A stretch of 64,000 nucleotides of DNA from Parahoeflea alexandrii (lineage in GTDB: Bacteria > Pseudomonadota > Alphaproteobacteria > Rhizobiales > Rhizobiaceae), in contig NZ_JAPWHB010000002.1 in NCBI RefSeq assembly GCF_027214025.1, positions 744,001-808,000 on the forward strand. Reading direction: 5' to 3'. Positions within the stretch are counted from its first letter, which is position 1. Each line of letters opens with the position of its first letter. A program made the position numbers and the translations under genes. Positions 49,231 to 60,084 of this stretch are shown one piece after another. A model generated the notes under the pieces. That model was not told where the DNA came from, did not search any database, and saw only the letters and a list, made by a program, of their open reading frames with translations.

Positions 49231-49608
49231 ATGCAAGCAGCGATGACAGCGTCAGAGTATCAAAGCGAAACGAAATCCGCGCCGCCGGCTTGGATTGCCT
49301 ATAGCCTGATGGCCCTGCTTTGCGTTTCGGCAAGCCTTGTGACGGGCCTTGCACCCTACTTTTCGCCGCCAGCTGTCGACCGCCCAATGGGCGTCGTCTT
49401 TTTCCCACTATCAAATGGAAGGGAAAATATGGCGCGCCTCCTTGAGGCTGATCCCAGACTTGCCATTGTCGATTCCTGGTATTCCGAAAAGATTATTTTC
49501 ATTGTTACGTCCGACCCGGACTTTTCCCGCAAATTGACAGGCATTGGCGCCATTCACGCCTTCGATGCAATCGCTGCGGGTTGCCATGTGACAAATCAGG
49601 AAATTTAA
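49231..49608 (+). CDS. Hypothetical single-span membrane protein
   Basis: 125 residues. One hydrophobic segment at about residues 20-45 (AYSLMALLCVSASLVTGLAP), then a roughly 80-residue soluble domain with SDPDFSRKLTGIGAIHAFDA. No family recognised. Starts only 24 bases after the chemoreceptor terminator; ATGs at 49231 and 49243 are possible starts. Confidence 0.6.
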   Translation: MQAAMTASEYQSETKSAPPAWIAYSLMALLCVSASLVTGLAPYFSPPAVDRPMGVVFFPLSNGRENMARLLEADPRLAIVDSWYSEKIIFIVTSDPDFSRKLTGIGAIHAFDAIAAGCHVTNQEI

Positions 49609-50222
49609 CGCGAAGACGCCGTCAGGTCATGATCTCAACCCCGTTTGCCCGTGCTTATAGGTAAAACCCGGAGTGCATTTCCCGAGATCTTCCCCTGAAG
49701 GAAGTGAAGGTCGTGACGCAAAGATCCCAACAAATGCGCCGAAGTAGTCGGTTGGTGCTCAGCTACGCCAATGCTAATGTCGGTTTTCGGGAAATCGCAA
49801 TGTCAGTCGAACGGCCGAATGAAGGCGCGAAGCGGTCATTGAGTGGATGCATCACCAAAGTCGGCTTTGGGCCGTTTCCTGCCCTGATCTTTTTCCCCGC
49901 GTCACACCGGCTTGGGTCGATGTAACGCCCCAGTGTTCCCCGCCTTTGCCGCTTCGACTATGACCGACCGGATAACCCGCTCTGGCGGGATGAAGGGTTT
50001 GCTGGTTACGCTGCGGCAACCGCGCGACGTCAGGAGGGAGGCCATACGCAGTGTTTTACGCCGGCTCGAAGGCGTGGCTTGGTTCGGACCACGCATTAAA
50101 CGAAGTCAGGCCACACACCTTGCTGACACCTGTTCGCCACCTTTGTCAGTGGTTTTTTATCTGCTTTCACAATCGCATCAGACGCAGTAAGCATCCTGAT
50201 CTTTGAATTTCTGGGACATCTC
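49609..50222. other. 614-bp region without a convincing gene
   Basis: Open frames of 64-92 codons overlap on both strands without good start sites or known domains. The sequence could be decayed coding DNA, but I cannot identify a parent gene. No inverted-repeat ends or target duplications are visible. Confidence 0.35.
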
Positions 50223-50768
50223 ATGGCGCAAAATGCCACTATCTATAAAGTCGAACTTTCAGTCTCGGACATGGATCGTCACTATTACGACACCCATAAA
50301 CTGACCGTCGCGAGACACCCCTCTGAGACAGATGAACGGCTGATGCTGCGCATTTTGGCCTTTGCGCTCAATGCCCATGAGCATCTCGAAATGACAAAGG
50401 GGCTTTCAACCGACGACGAGCCGGACATCTGGCAGAAGAGTCTGACCGGCGAACTTGATGTCTGGGTGGCGCTTGGGTGTCCCAGCGAAAAGCTGATGCG
50501 CCAATCCTGCGGCAAAGCCAAAAAGGTGATCGTCTATCCCTATGGCGGCAGAACCGCCGAGATGTGGTGGGACAAGATGAAAAACAGCGTCTCCCGCTTT
50601 GACAATCTGCAAGTGACCGATTTTTCCGACAAAGACACCGGTGAACTGGCAAAGCTGGCAAGCCGCGTGATGAAGATTCAGGTCAATATCCAGGACGGCG
50701 AGGTGATGGTCAGTGTTGGCGAAAGCATCGTTTACGTCACCCCGTTGAAATGGAAGAGTGCCGCATAA
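50223..50768 (+). CDS. YaeQ family protein
   Basis: 181 residues, full family length. It begins ATIYKVELSVSDMDRHYYDT and contains LRILAFALNA and VWVALGCPSEK, all characteristic. YaeQ has a restriction-endonuclease-like fold in structural databases; its biological role is not settled. Confidence 0.92.
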   Translation: MAQNATIYKVELSVSDMDRHYYDTHKLTVARHPSETDERLMLRILAFALNAHEHLEMTKGLSTDDEPDIWQKSLTGELDVWVALGCPSEKLMRQSCGKAKKVIVYPYGGRTAEMWWDKMKNSVSRFDNLQVTDFSDKDTGELAKLASRVMKIQVNIQDGEVMVSVGESIVYVTPLKWKSAA

Positions 50769-51057
50769 CGCACGGGTTGCGGGCGAAATAGGGGCTTGAG
50801 TTGCTCGGTGGCGCCCAGCAGAATCCAATCTGGCTCACCACTATCCGCATTCAAGAATGCTGCGCCGCGGCGTCCGAGCTTACGCAAACTATTGCTTCGA
50901 GCCGCGAGTGACATTCAGCCATAAAGGCCTAAGGTCCAACGAGGACCCAAATGGACCAAAGCGGCTTTCAGACATATGGATTACCAAAGCCCGCACCACA
51001 AAGGCACGGCTACAAGCAAAGTGCATCCGGCCGTAGCGCCGCCGCCCTGCCCCGCCC

Positions 51058-52722
51058 TCACATGTTCGTATAGACCGGCCCCTCGCCGCCCTGCGGCGGC
51101 ACCCAGTTGATGTTCTGGTTCGGATCCTTGATGTCGCAGGTCTTGCAGTGGACGCAGTTCTGCGCGTTGATCACGAAGGTCGGCGTGCCATCGGTCTCCA
51201 CCCACTCATAGACGCCCGCCGGGCAGTAGCGGTTGGACGGCCCGCCATAGACCTCGAGTTCCGAGGTTTTCTGCAAGGCCGGATCCTTGAGCTGCAGATG
51301 AACCGGCTGGTCTTCCTCGTGGTTGGTGTTTGAAAGGAACACCGAGGACAGCCGGTCAAACGTCAGCACGCCGTCCGGCTTCGGATAGTCGATCTTCTTG
51401 TGCTGCGATGCCGGCTCGAGCGCTGCGTAATCCGGCTTGCCGTGCCCCATCGTGCCGAAAGGCGAGATGCCGAACAGGGTGTTGAGCCACATGTCGAGAC
51501 CGCCCAGCGCCACGCCGCCGATGGTGCCGAGTTTCGACCACAGCGGCTTGACGTTGCGCACCTTCTTCAGATCCTTGCCGATCTCGGACGTGCGCCAGGC
51601 CGCGTCGTAGCCCTCAAGCGTGTCCTGCGCCCGGCCCGCCGCGATGGCCTCGGCGGCGTGCTCGGCCGCCATCATCCCCGACAGCACCGCGTTGTGCGAT
51701 CCCTTGATGCGGGCGACATTGACGAAGCCGGCCGAACAACCGATCAGCGCGCCGCCCGGGAACGCAAGCTTCGGCACCGACTGCCAGCCGCCTTCCGAAA
51801 TAGCGCGCGCGCCATAGCCGAGCCGCTTGGCGCCCTCGAACACCGGCGCAATCGCCGCATGGGTCTTGAATCGCTGGAATTCCTCGAACGGCGACAGCCA
51901 CGGGTTCTTGTAGTTGAGGTGGACGACGAAGCCGACCGCCACCTGGTTGTCCTCGAGGTGATACAGGAACGACCCGCCGCCGGTCTTCAGATCCAGCGGC
52001 CAGCCGAACGAATGCTGCACTAGGCCGGGCTTGTGATGCTCCGGCTTGACCTGCCATAGTTCCTTCAGGCCGATGCCGTATTTCTGTGGCTCGCGGCCCT
52101 CGTCGAGCTTGAATTTCGAGATCAGCTGCTTGGCCAGCGAGCCGCGCACGCCCTCGCCGATCAGCACGTACTTGCCGAGCAGCGCCATGCCGCGGGCATA
52201 GTTGGGACCCGGCTCGCCGTTGCGCTCCACGCCCATGTCACCGGTCGCGACGCCGATCACGGCCCCGTTCTCGTCGGTCAGCACCTCGGTGGCGGCAAAT
52301 CCCGGATAGATCTCGACGCCCAGCGCCTCGGCGCGTCCGCCCAGCCACTTGGTGACGTTGGACAGCGAGACGATAAAGTTGCCATGGTTGTTCATCAGCG
52401 GCGGCATCAGGAAATTGGGCAGCCTGACCGATCCGCCCGGTCCGAGCACCAGGAAATGGTCGGCCTTGACCGGCGTCTTGAACGGATGTTCGGGGTCGTC
52501 GCGCCAATCGGGAATGAGCTTGTCGATGCCTATCGGATCCACCACCGCGCCCGAGAGAATATGCGCGCCGACTTCGCCACCCTTTTCCAGAACAACGACT
52601 GTCAGGTCCGGATTGACCTGCTTGAGCCGGATCGCGGCCGACAGACCGGCGGGTCCCGCGCCCACGATCACCACATCGAATTCCATGCTCTCGCGCTCTG
52701 GAAGCTCATTCACATCAGTCAT
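51058..52722 (-). CDS. Electron transfer flavoprotein-ubiquinone oxidoreductase
   Basis: 554 residues. The FAD motif VIVGAGPAGLSAAIRLKQ is near residue 20. The C-terminal [4Fe-4S] site has Cys in RYCPAGVYEW and in INAQNCVHCKTCDIKDPNQN. It passes electrons from ETF, reduced by acyl-CoA and dimethylglycine-type dehydrogenases, to membrane ubiquinone. Full length. Confidence 0.96.
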   Translation of the reverse strand: MTDVNELPERESMEFDVVIVGAGPAGLSAAIRLKQVNPDLTVVVLEKGGEVGAHILSGAVVDPIGIDKLIPDWRDDPEHPFKTPVKADHFLVLGPGGSVRLPNFLMPPLMNNHGNFIVSLSNVTKWLGGRAEALGVEIYPGFAATEVLTDENGAVIGVATGDMGVERNGEPGPNYARGMALLGKYVLIGEGVRGSLAKQLISKFKLDEGREPQKYGIGLKELWQVKPEHHKPGLVQHSFGWPLDLKTGGGSFLYHLEDNQVAVGFVVHLNYKNPWLSPFEEFQRFKTHAAIAPVFEGAKRLGYGARAISEGGWQSVPKLAFPGGALIGCSAGFVNVARIKGSHNAVLSGMMAAEHAAEAIAAGRAQDTLEGYDAAWRTSEIGKDLKKVRNVKPLWSKLGTIGGVALGGLDMWLNTLFGISPFGTMGHGKPDYAALEPASQHKKIDYPKPDGVLTFDRLSSVFLSNTNHEEDQPVHLQLKDPALQKTSELEVYGGPSNRYCPAGVYEWVETDGTPTFVINAQNCVHCKTCDIKDPNQNINWVPPQGGEGPVYTNM

Positions 52723-53113
52723 CGGACGTCCTCACCTCTTTGATCCGGCGACGCCCTGGCGAGGCAGACGCGCAGATTCAACACAACATCGGGCCCGGCG
52801 TTTCAGGCTGGAAGTCCGGGCAGGACCGCCCGCCCTCCAGGCAACACCGGCTGGCCTCGCGGCCGTTACATCCTGTTTGGCAAATGACGCGACCGAAGTC
52901 GAGCCGGGATGCGACAGGTTTTGCATTGTTCTCTAGCAAATATTGACGTGAACGTAAACGTCAGGAAGCACCGCGAACAACCCATCCCACGACGAGCATT
53001 GCCCGCAGGAGAACGGATCGTGTGATTTGGAAAGGTCCGATCACCGCCATTGGGATACGCATTGCGAACCGCCACGCAAGCGAACGTCAGCGAGGTCACG
53101 TCCGGTCCGGCGC
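52723..53113. other. Intergenic region, nothing recognised
   Basis: About 390 bp between the ETF-QO and PAS genes, both on the minus strand. It should contain the ETF-QO promoter. The short frames seen are not supported. Confidence 0.35.
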
Positions 53114-53815
53114 TCAGGCCATCCGGGCAAACATCGGTTGCATATCCAGGACGAGAACCGCACCGGCGATGGCATTGCCGGGCACTGTCAGCGGCGTCAT
53201 CCGGCAATTGATCTCGAACATCCGTCCATGAGCGTCCGCTGCTTCGTAGGTGTAGGAAAGGCGGGCACCGCCGAAACACTGGTCGATTCGCGGCTTCGCC
53301 CTGGTCTGGAACCGGTTGCTGTCAATCATGTCGAGCAGGTGGCGGCCGATGAAGTCCGACGGACGCTTGTTGTGAAATTCGGCGTTGCGTCGATTGCAGT
53401 AGATATAGCGATAATCGAGGTCGAAGACTGCGACCCGCTCCTGCAGCGAGTCCAGAATGAGTTCATGCAGGGCAGGATCATAGCCTTCCGGCAACGGGTG
53501 CATTTCTTTCTTGGGCGCCAGAGGCCTCGGGCCGCGGGTCGATTCGAGGTACCGGACAAACAAGGTCGACATCATTGTCGTGTAGCGCCTTACACTGCTG
53601 TCATCCTCGCAGTTCTTCATCGCAAGACGATTGAAAAAGGCTATCTGCGCCATGATCTCGTTGTGATCACGGGCCTCAAAGTCAAATATCTGACGGGTCA
53701 ACGGTAGGAGTTGGGCATCGACGCGATTGATTTCGTTTTCATCACCATGACGCACGGCAAGAAGCAGTTCATTGCCAAGCTGGTCAAATTTCTGGATCAG
53801 AGCGGATAGCATCAA
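53114..53815 (-). CDS. PAS domain protein without an output domain
   Basis: 233 residues. The N-terminal half is helical; the C-terminal PAS domain (about residues 115-230) has LILDSLQERVAVFDLDYRYIYCN and IGRHLLDMID. No kinase, GGDEF or HTH part follows, so it must work through a partner. The gene stands alone. GAGGG precedes the start. Confidence 0.75.
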   Translation of the reverse strand: MMLSALIQKFDQLGNELLLAVRHGDENEINRVDAQLLPLTRQIFDFEARDHNEIMAQIAFFNRLAMKNCEDDSSVRRYTTMMSTLFVRYLESTRGPRPLAPKKEMHPLPEGYDPALHELILDSLQERVAVFDLDYRYIYCNRRNAEFHNKRPSDFIGRHLLDMIDSNRFQTRAKPRIDQCFGGARLSYTYEAADAHGRMFEINCRMTPLTVPGNAIAGAVLVLDMQPMFARMA

Positions 53816-54280
53816 GCCCTCGATTGTCTTCCCCGGCTACTTTAGAAGTTCCTGTATAGTAGTATTTTCCGATCTTTCGCAAGTCGACTGAAGTCTCCCT
53901 GGTTTGACCTGAACCGATCAACGCCGGACTGAAACACGCGCCGCTAAGACCAATGACATGCGAACACACCGTGTCCACAATAAAAATAATTTGACCGGCA
54001 GAAGCCAACACACTCTATTTGCTCGATAATCAACCATAAACCTCCACTCGGAAGGACTGCCCGAAGGCTTTCTTTGCCCGATGGCGCAGGCTGACATCGA
54101 CAACCAGGCATCCTCTTGTGGCTCATAAGAAATTCAGGTTTTTTTTCTAAAGACGCCGACCAACATCCCGGACCATCCCGTCAAGCCCTCGATCACCGCG
54201 TGCGCAATGCAATGCCTGCCCCCGGCGCAGACCTGTGCAGTGAATGAACGGGGAAGGCAACATGGAGATCTGCAGCGAGG
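53816..54280. other. Intergenic region, nothing recognised
   Basis: About 465 bp, AT-richer than its surroundings. No tRNA, terminator or FNR box was recognised. It includes the PAS-gene promoter and the 3' flank of fnrN. Confidence 0.35.
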
Positions 54281-55006
54281 CTAATGCGATGCTCGTTCAG
54301 CCAGCCTGGTCAGGTCCGGGACTTCGACCTTGCGATTGTTCCGGATCAGGATGACCCCGTCCTTGCGCAGCTTCGTCATCTGCCGGCTCACCGTTTCAAT
54401 GGTCAGTCCAAGGAAGTCGGCGATGTCGGAGCGCGTCAGCGGCAGTTCGAAACTGACGGAACCTTCATCCATTTCCGGGTTGACGTGGGTGGCGATCAGA
54501 TAAAGAAAGCTCGCGACCTTCTCCGACGCGGTCTTCCGCCCGAGCGTCAACATCCAGTCGCGCGCCTCATCGAGTTCCTTCAGGGTCTGCTCCAGCAACT
54601 TGTGCTCAAGCATCGGCGTGTCCCTGATCATGCGTTCGATCGTGGTTCTGGGAAAACTGCAGATATTCACTTCGGTCGCCGCATCCGCCGTGATCCCGCT
54701 GTCGGAGCGGAACGGCCGCCCGAGGAAATCGGGTGCGAATTGAAGTCCGACAATCTGCTGCCGGCCGTCCGCCATCATCTTCGTCAGCTTCACCACTCCG
54801 GATATGATGTTGGCATAGCTGTCCGTTTGCTGGGTCTCGCCGATCAGCTCCACCCCGGAATCGATGCGCTTGCGGGTCGACTGCTTGTTGAGACTGACAA
54901 GCTGATCTGCCGACAGCGCCCCGCAGACGCCCCTGTGGCGCGCTTCGCAGGCCCGGCAGAGCGCAGGAATGTCGGAATTGTGGATGTCTTTGCGCGGCGC
55001 GTCCAT
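54281..55006 (-). CDS. fnrN: FNR-type oxygen-responsive regulator (FnrN)
   Basis: 241 residues. N-terminal Cys cluster C17-x2-C20-x7-C28 plus C116 (NICSFPR) can hold the oxygen-labile [4Fe-4S] centre. A cAMP-receptor-like core follows, then an HTH (residues about 192-217) with the recognition helix E204-xx-SR of FNR proteins. FnrN activates microaerobic genes in rhizobia. Divergent from hemN, with an anaerobox between, which implies autoregulation. Upstream ATGs giving a long extension are rejected. Confidence 0.9.
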   Translation of the reverse strand: MDAPRKDIHNSDIPALCRACEARHRGVCGALSADQLVSLNKQSTRKRIDSGVELIGETQQTDSYANIISGVVKLTKMMADGRQQIVGLQFAPDFLGRPFRSDSGITADAATEVNICSFPRTTIERMIRDTPMLEHKLLEQTLKELDEARDWMLTLGRKTASEKVASFLYLIATHVNPEMDEGSVSFELPLTRSDIADFLGLTIETVSRQMTKLRKDGVILIRNNRKVEVPDLTRLAERASH

Positions 55007-55108
55007 CAAATCCTCATTGGCGCTAGAACCATTTGGCCTTCGCACCCGGCAACATCGCGATTCAGGCCCTTTGGGCACCTCGGGTTTGCGATCAAAGAAC
55101 AGCGCGGT

Positions 55109-55122
55109 TTGATCAAAGTCAA
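55109..55122. promoter_or_regulatory. FNR/FixK anaerobox between fnrN and hemN
   Basis: TTGATCAAAGTCAA matches TTGAT-N4-ATCAA with one mismatch. It lies 54 bases before the hemN start and 103 bases from the fnrN start. Confidence 0.75.
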
Positions 55123-55176
55123 GGCGGGAAAGCGCGCAGCAGTCAATGTGCTGTGTGATACAAGAGAGACCGCAAC

Positions 55177-56526
55177 ATGCAAAAAGACTTCGTTCGCAAG
55201 CACGGTGGCCCGGCGCCGCGCTATACCAGCTACCCGACCGCCCCGCATTTTCATGCAGGCATAGATGGCGATGTCTACGCCCGCTGGCTGCGCCAGCTGA
55301 CATCCGGACAGACGCTGTCTCTCTACATCCACATCCCTTGGTGCGATCGCCTTTGCTGGTTCTGCGGCTGCAACACCAAGCAAACCCTGAAATACGAGCC
55401 CCTGAAAACCTATCTCGCCGCCCTGGAAAACGAGATGGAAACGATTTCCAGCCTGATCGATCCCGGCTGCAAGGTTACGGCGCTTCACCTGGGCGGCGGG
55501 TCGCCGACGATGTTGCACCCTGACGACATGATTGCGCTCAACCAGATGCTGCGCAGCCGGTTTGACTTCGAACCGGACGCGGAAATCAGCGTCGAGATGG
55601 ATCCCAACGACCTGACCGCTGAAAAATACGATGCGCTGGCGGAAATCGGCATGACCCGCGCCTCCATCGGCGTGCAGGATTTTGACGAAAAGGTACAAAA
55701 GGCGATCAATCGCGAACAGACATTCGAACAGACCCGTGAGGTCGTCGAGCAGGTGCGCGCCCGCGGCGTGAGATCCGTCAACTGCGATGTTCTTTACGGT
55801 CTGCCGCATCAGACCCGCCATTCCGTCGACCGCACCATCAAACAGGTTCTCTCCCTGAAACCGGACCGAATCGCGCTTTTCGGCTACGCCCATGTTCCGT
55901 GGATGAAGACACACCAGAAAATGATCGATGAGTCGGTGTTGCCGGATCTGACCGAACGATTCGCGCAGATGAATCGCGCCGCCTCGTCGCTCACATCGGC
56001 GGGGTACACCGCGATCGGCATCGACCATTTCGCATTGCCTGCCGACAGTCTGGCGATAGCCGCCGCCTCCGGCACGATGCGCCGCAATTTTCAGGGCTAT
56101 ACCAGCGACACCGCCGACGCCCTCATTGGCATGGGCGCCTCTTCGATCGGCCAGCTGCCCCAGGGCTACGTCCAGAATCAGCCGTCCACCGGCGAGTACC
56201 AGCGGCAGGTCAATCTCGGCAACCTGCCGGTTGTGCGCGGTTTCGAGCTGTCGACGGAAGACCGCATCCGGGCCCGCATCATCGAGCTTCTGATGTGCGA
56301 TTTCGCTTTCTCGTTCGCCACCATCCGGCACGAGTTTGGCGGCGCCGCCGAGAACATCCTTGACGAAGCCGAATATCTGGCACAATGCGACACCGACGGC
56401 ATGATCGGGTTTTCCGGTGGTCTTTTCCAGATCACCCCGAAGGGCCGACCATTCGTTCGCTCGGTGGCGTCTGCTTTCGACGGCTACTTCGGGACCGGCG
56501 TGGCACGCCATTCGCTTGCAGTCTGA
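55177..56526 (+). CDS. hemN: Oxygen-independent coproporphyrinogen III dehydrogenase
   Basis: 449-residue radical SAM enzyme. Cluster Cys are C56, C60 and C63 in IPWCDRLCWFCGCN, with C65 following as in HemN. It oxidatively decarboxylates coproporphyrinogen III in haem synthesis at low oxygen. An anaerobox upstream and the adjacent fnrN gene indicate FNR control. Confidence 0.95.
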   Translation: MQKDFVRKHGGPAPRYTSYPTAPHFHAGIDGDVYARWLRQLTSGQTLSLYIHIPWCDRLCWFCGCNTKQTLKYEPLKTYLAALENEMETISSLIDPGCKVTALHLGGGSPTMLHPDDMIALNQMLRSRFDFEPDAEISVEMDPNDLTAEKYDALAEIGMTRASIGVQDFDEKVQKAINREQTFEQTREVVEQVRARGVRSVNCDVLYGLPHQTRHSVDRTIKQVLSLKPDRIALFGYAHVPWMKTHQKMIDESVLPDLTERFAQMNRAASSLTSAGYTAIGIDHFALPADSLAIAAASGTMRRNFQGYTSDTADALIGMGASSIGQLPQGYVQNQPSTGEYQRQVNLGNLPVVRGFELSTEDRIRARIIELLMCDFAFSFATIRHEFGGAAENILDEAEYLAQCDTDGMIGFSGGLFQITPKGRPFVRSVASAFDGYFGTGVARHSLAV

Positions 56527-56646
56527 TCTTTCCGTTCCCATTTGATGGCGGCAGACAGGTTGGCCTGAAACAGCGGAACAAAGAAGCCATTGGCTTTTGC
56601 GCCGGATTTTTCTATAGGTTCGGCCAAACCATCATCCAATGAGGAA

Positions 56647-56931
56647 ATGAGCGTGACCGCAACATTTGACAAGGTCGCCGACATCATCGCCGAGACCAGC
56701 GAGATTGACCGCGACTCCATCACCCCCGAAAGCCACACAATCGACGATCTGGGCATCGACAGCCTCGATTTCCTCGACATCGTGTTTGCCGTCGACAAGG
56801 AATTCGGCATCAAGATCCCGCTCGAGCAGTGGACTCAGGAAGTCAATGACGGCAAGGCTTCGACCGAAGAATACTTCGTGCTTGGCAATCTTTGCGCCAA
56901 GATCGACGAGCTGAGGGCCGCAAAGGGCTGA
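56647..56931 (+). CDS. acpXL: Acyl carrier protein AcpXL
   Basis: 94 residues, the length of rhizobial AcpXL and longer than AcpP. The phosphopantetheine site is S39 in [11 protein letters not shown]. It carries the very-long-chain 27-hydroxyoctacosanoate made by the following genes for lipid A. GAGGAA precedes the ATG. Confidence 0.93.
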   Translation: MSVTATFDKVADIIAETSEIDRDSITPESHTIDDLGIDSLDFLDIVFAVDKEFGIKIPLEQWTQEVNDGKASTEEYFVLGNLCAKIDELRAAKG

Positions 56932-56954
56932 CGCCCGGCGCGGCGGGGCAAGTC

Positions 56955-57440
56955 ATGCAGCTTGAATATTTTCAGATGATCGACCGGATCGAGGCGCTTG
57001 ACCTCGAGGCCGCAACACTCATCGCAAGCTCGACGGTCCCCGACACCAGCCCCGTATTCGAGGGTCATTTTCCCGGCATGCCGCTGGTGCCAGGTGTCCT
57101 GCTCATCGAGACAATGGCCCAGGCCTGCGGCTTCGTGATTCTGGCCAAGACCGGCTTTGCGGCGATGCCTTTCCTGATGGCAGTCGATGGCGCCAAGATG
57201 CGCGATTTTGTCAAACCGGGAGCCGCTTTGGAAATCACGGCCGTTCTTGAGCACGAAGGCTCGGGCTACGCGGTCACCAAGGCAAGAATAACAAGCGGCG
57301 GCAAGAAGGTGGCTGACAGCCAGCTCAAGTTCAGAACCGTTGCTTTCGATCAGGTCCCGCTTGCCGATATCGTGCGAACCCGTGCCGGCGAAGTGGGCCT
57401 CTTGACCGCAATGGCGAAGGCTGCAGGAGAACGGCAATGA
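56955..57440 (+). CDS. FabZ-type 3-hydroxyacyl-ACP dehydratase of the VLCFA locus
   Basis: 161 residues, hot-dog fold. The catalytic pair is H38 (FEGHFPGMPLVPGVL) and E52 (LIETMAQACG). It dehydrates 3-hydroxyacyl-AcpXL during very-long-chain elongation. The stop overlaps the next gene (ATGA). Confidence 0.9.
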   Translation: MQLEYFQMIDRIEALDLEAATLIASSTVPDTSPVFEGHFPGMPLVPGVLLIETMAQACGFVILAKTGFAAMPFLMAVDGAKMRDFVKPGAALEITAVLEHEGSGYAVTKARITSGGKKVADSQLKFRTVAFDQVPLADIVRTRAGEVGLLTAMAKAAGERQ

Positions 57441-58635
57441 CAGATACGCGCCATCAGGTTGTCGTGACCGGCGTCGGTCTGGTGACTTCGCTCGGAGTCG
57501 GATGCCAGGCTCACCGCGAGCAGTTGATGGCGGGCACCGTGCCGGCCAGGGTGATCGACAGCGAGCGCTTCCCGCCCTACACCATCCACCCCCTGCCCGA
57601 GATCGACTGGTCGGCGCAGATTCCGCGTCGTGGCGACCAGCGCCAGATGGAGAACTGGCAACGGCTGGGCGTTTATGCGGCCGGCCTCGCGCTTGATGAC
57701 GCGGGCCTGAAGGAAGACGCCGAAGCCTGCGCCTCGATGGACATGATCGTTGCCGCCGGCGGCGGCGAACGCGACATCGCGGTCGATACCCTGATTGTCG
57801 AGGAAGGCCGCAAGCGCAACGACCGCGAGCAGCTGCTCAACGAGAAACTGACAACCGAGTTGCGCCCGACCCTGTTCCTGGCGCAACTGTCCAACCTTCT
57901 GGCCGGCAACATTTCCATCGTCCACAAGGTAACCGGCTCCTCGCGCACGCTGATGGGCGAGGAAGGCGCGGGGATCTCGTCCGTGGAAACCGGCTATGCC
58001 CGCATCGCCGCCGGACAATCAACCCACTGCCTCGTGGGCGGCGCCTATCTCGCCGAGCGGCTCGATCTGCTGATGATCCGCGAGGCGATCCAGTCGCTGG
58101 GCAAGGACCCAAAACAGCCATTCTGGACCGGTGACGGCAGCGCAAGCGGCATGAACCTGGGAACAGCGGGGGCATTTCTGGTGCTCGAATCGCTTGACCA
58201 TGCCCAGGCGCGTGGCGCCCATGTCTACGCCCGGCTCGACGCTGTTCTGGGAGATCGCGGCTCACGCGAGGGTGATCGCCTGGAGCAACGGCTTGCCCGG
58301 CTCGCCGATGACACCGGCGCAACGGGCGGCGAGGACACCGTCGTGTTCTCCGGCGCCACCGGCCTGCCGGAACTCAGCGCCCGCGAACGGGCCTTCCTTG
58401 AAGCACAGTTTCCGGCCACACCGATCCGCACGATCAGCGCCCTGTTTGGCCATGCCATCGAGGCACAGTTCCCCGCGGCTGTCGCGCTGGCCTGTCTGGC
58501 GCTTGATGACGATGCACCGGTCAGCCCCTTTGCGGCCGGTGAAGACGCCGTTGCAACAAGAGCTGCCAACTCGGCGATCGTGACCACCATTGGCCATGTT
58601 CGCGGTGAAGGCATGGCCCGACTGACGAGGATGTC

Positions 58636-58639
<4 letters not shown>
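57437..58639 (+). CDS. Beta-ketoacyl-ACP synthase-like protein lacking the catalytic triad (KAS partner)
   Basis: 400 residues of the FabF fold. Where FabF has the nucleophile in TACTSG, this protein reads LMGEEGAGISSVETGY (about residues 172-187), with Glu where Cys should be. The NAHGT His is replaced (VFSGATGLPE); only the later GH (LFGHAIEAQ) remains. It probably cannot condense by itself and may act with the next ketosynthase as a chain-length-factor-like subunit. It corresponds to the gene called fabF2 in rhizobial acpXL loci. Overlaps both neighbours by 4 bases. Confidence 0.88.
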
Positions 58640-59922
<1,283 letters not shown>

Positions 59923-60084
59923 GTCATCTCCCGCCAAGGCGACGGCTCCGACCATACGCATCGGGCATCTGCCGAAAGCGTGAGCGCCGGGACGTAACGC
60001 TCGCCTGGATGCCGGGCGGACAGCGAAGCCTGCAAGATACACTGGCGGCAGCAAGGCGCCGCCAAGCGGAGAAGGACATTATTC

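Noticed and set aside
54281-55303. Longer fnrN start at 55303
   Set aside because: It would add about 100 uncharacteristic residues and run through the hemN start and the anaerobox.
55006-56541. About 500-codon open frame opposite hemN
   Set aside because: Shadow of hemN; no motif, and it would remove the fnrN/hemN promoter.
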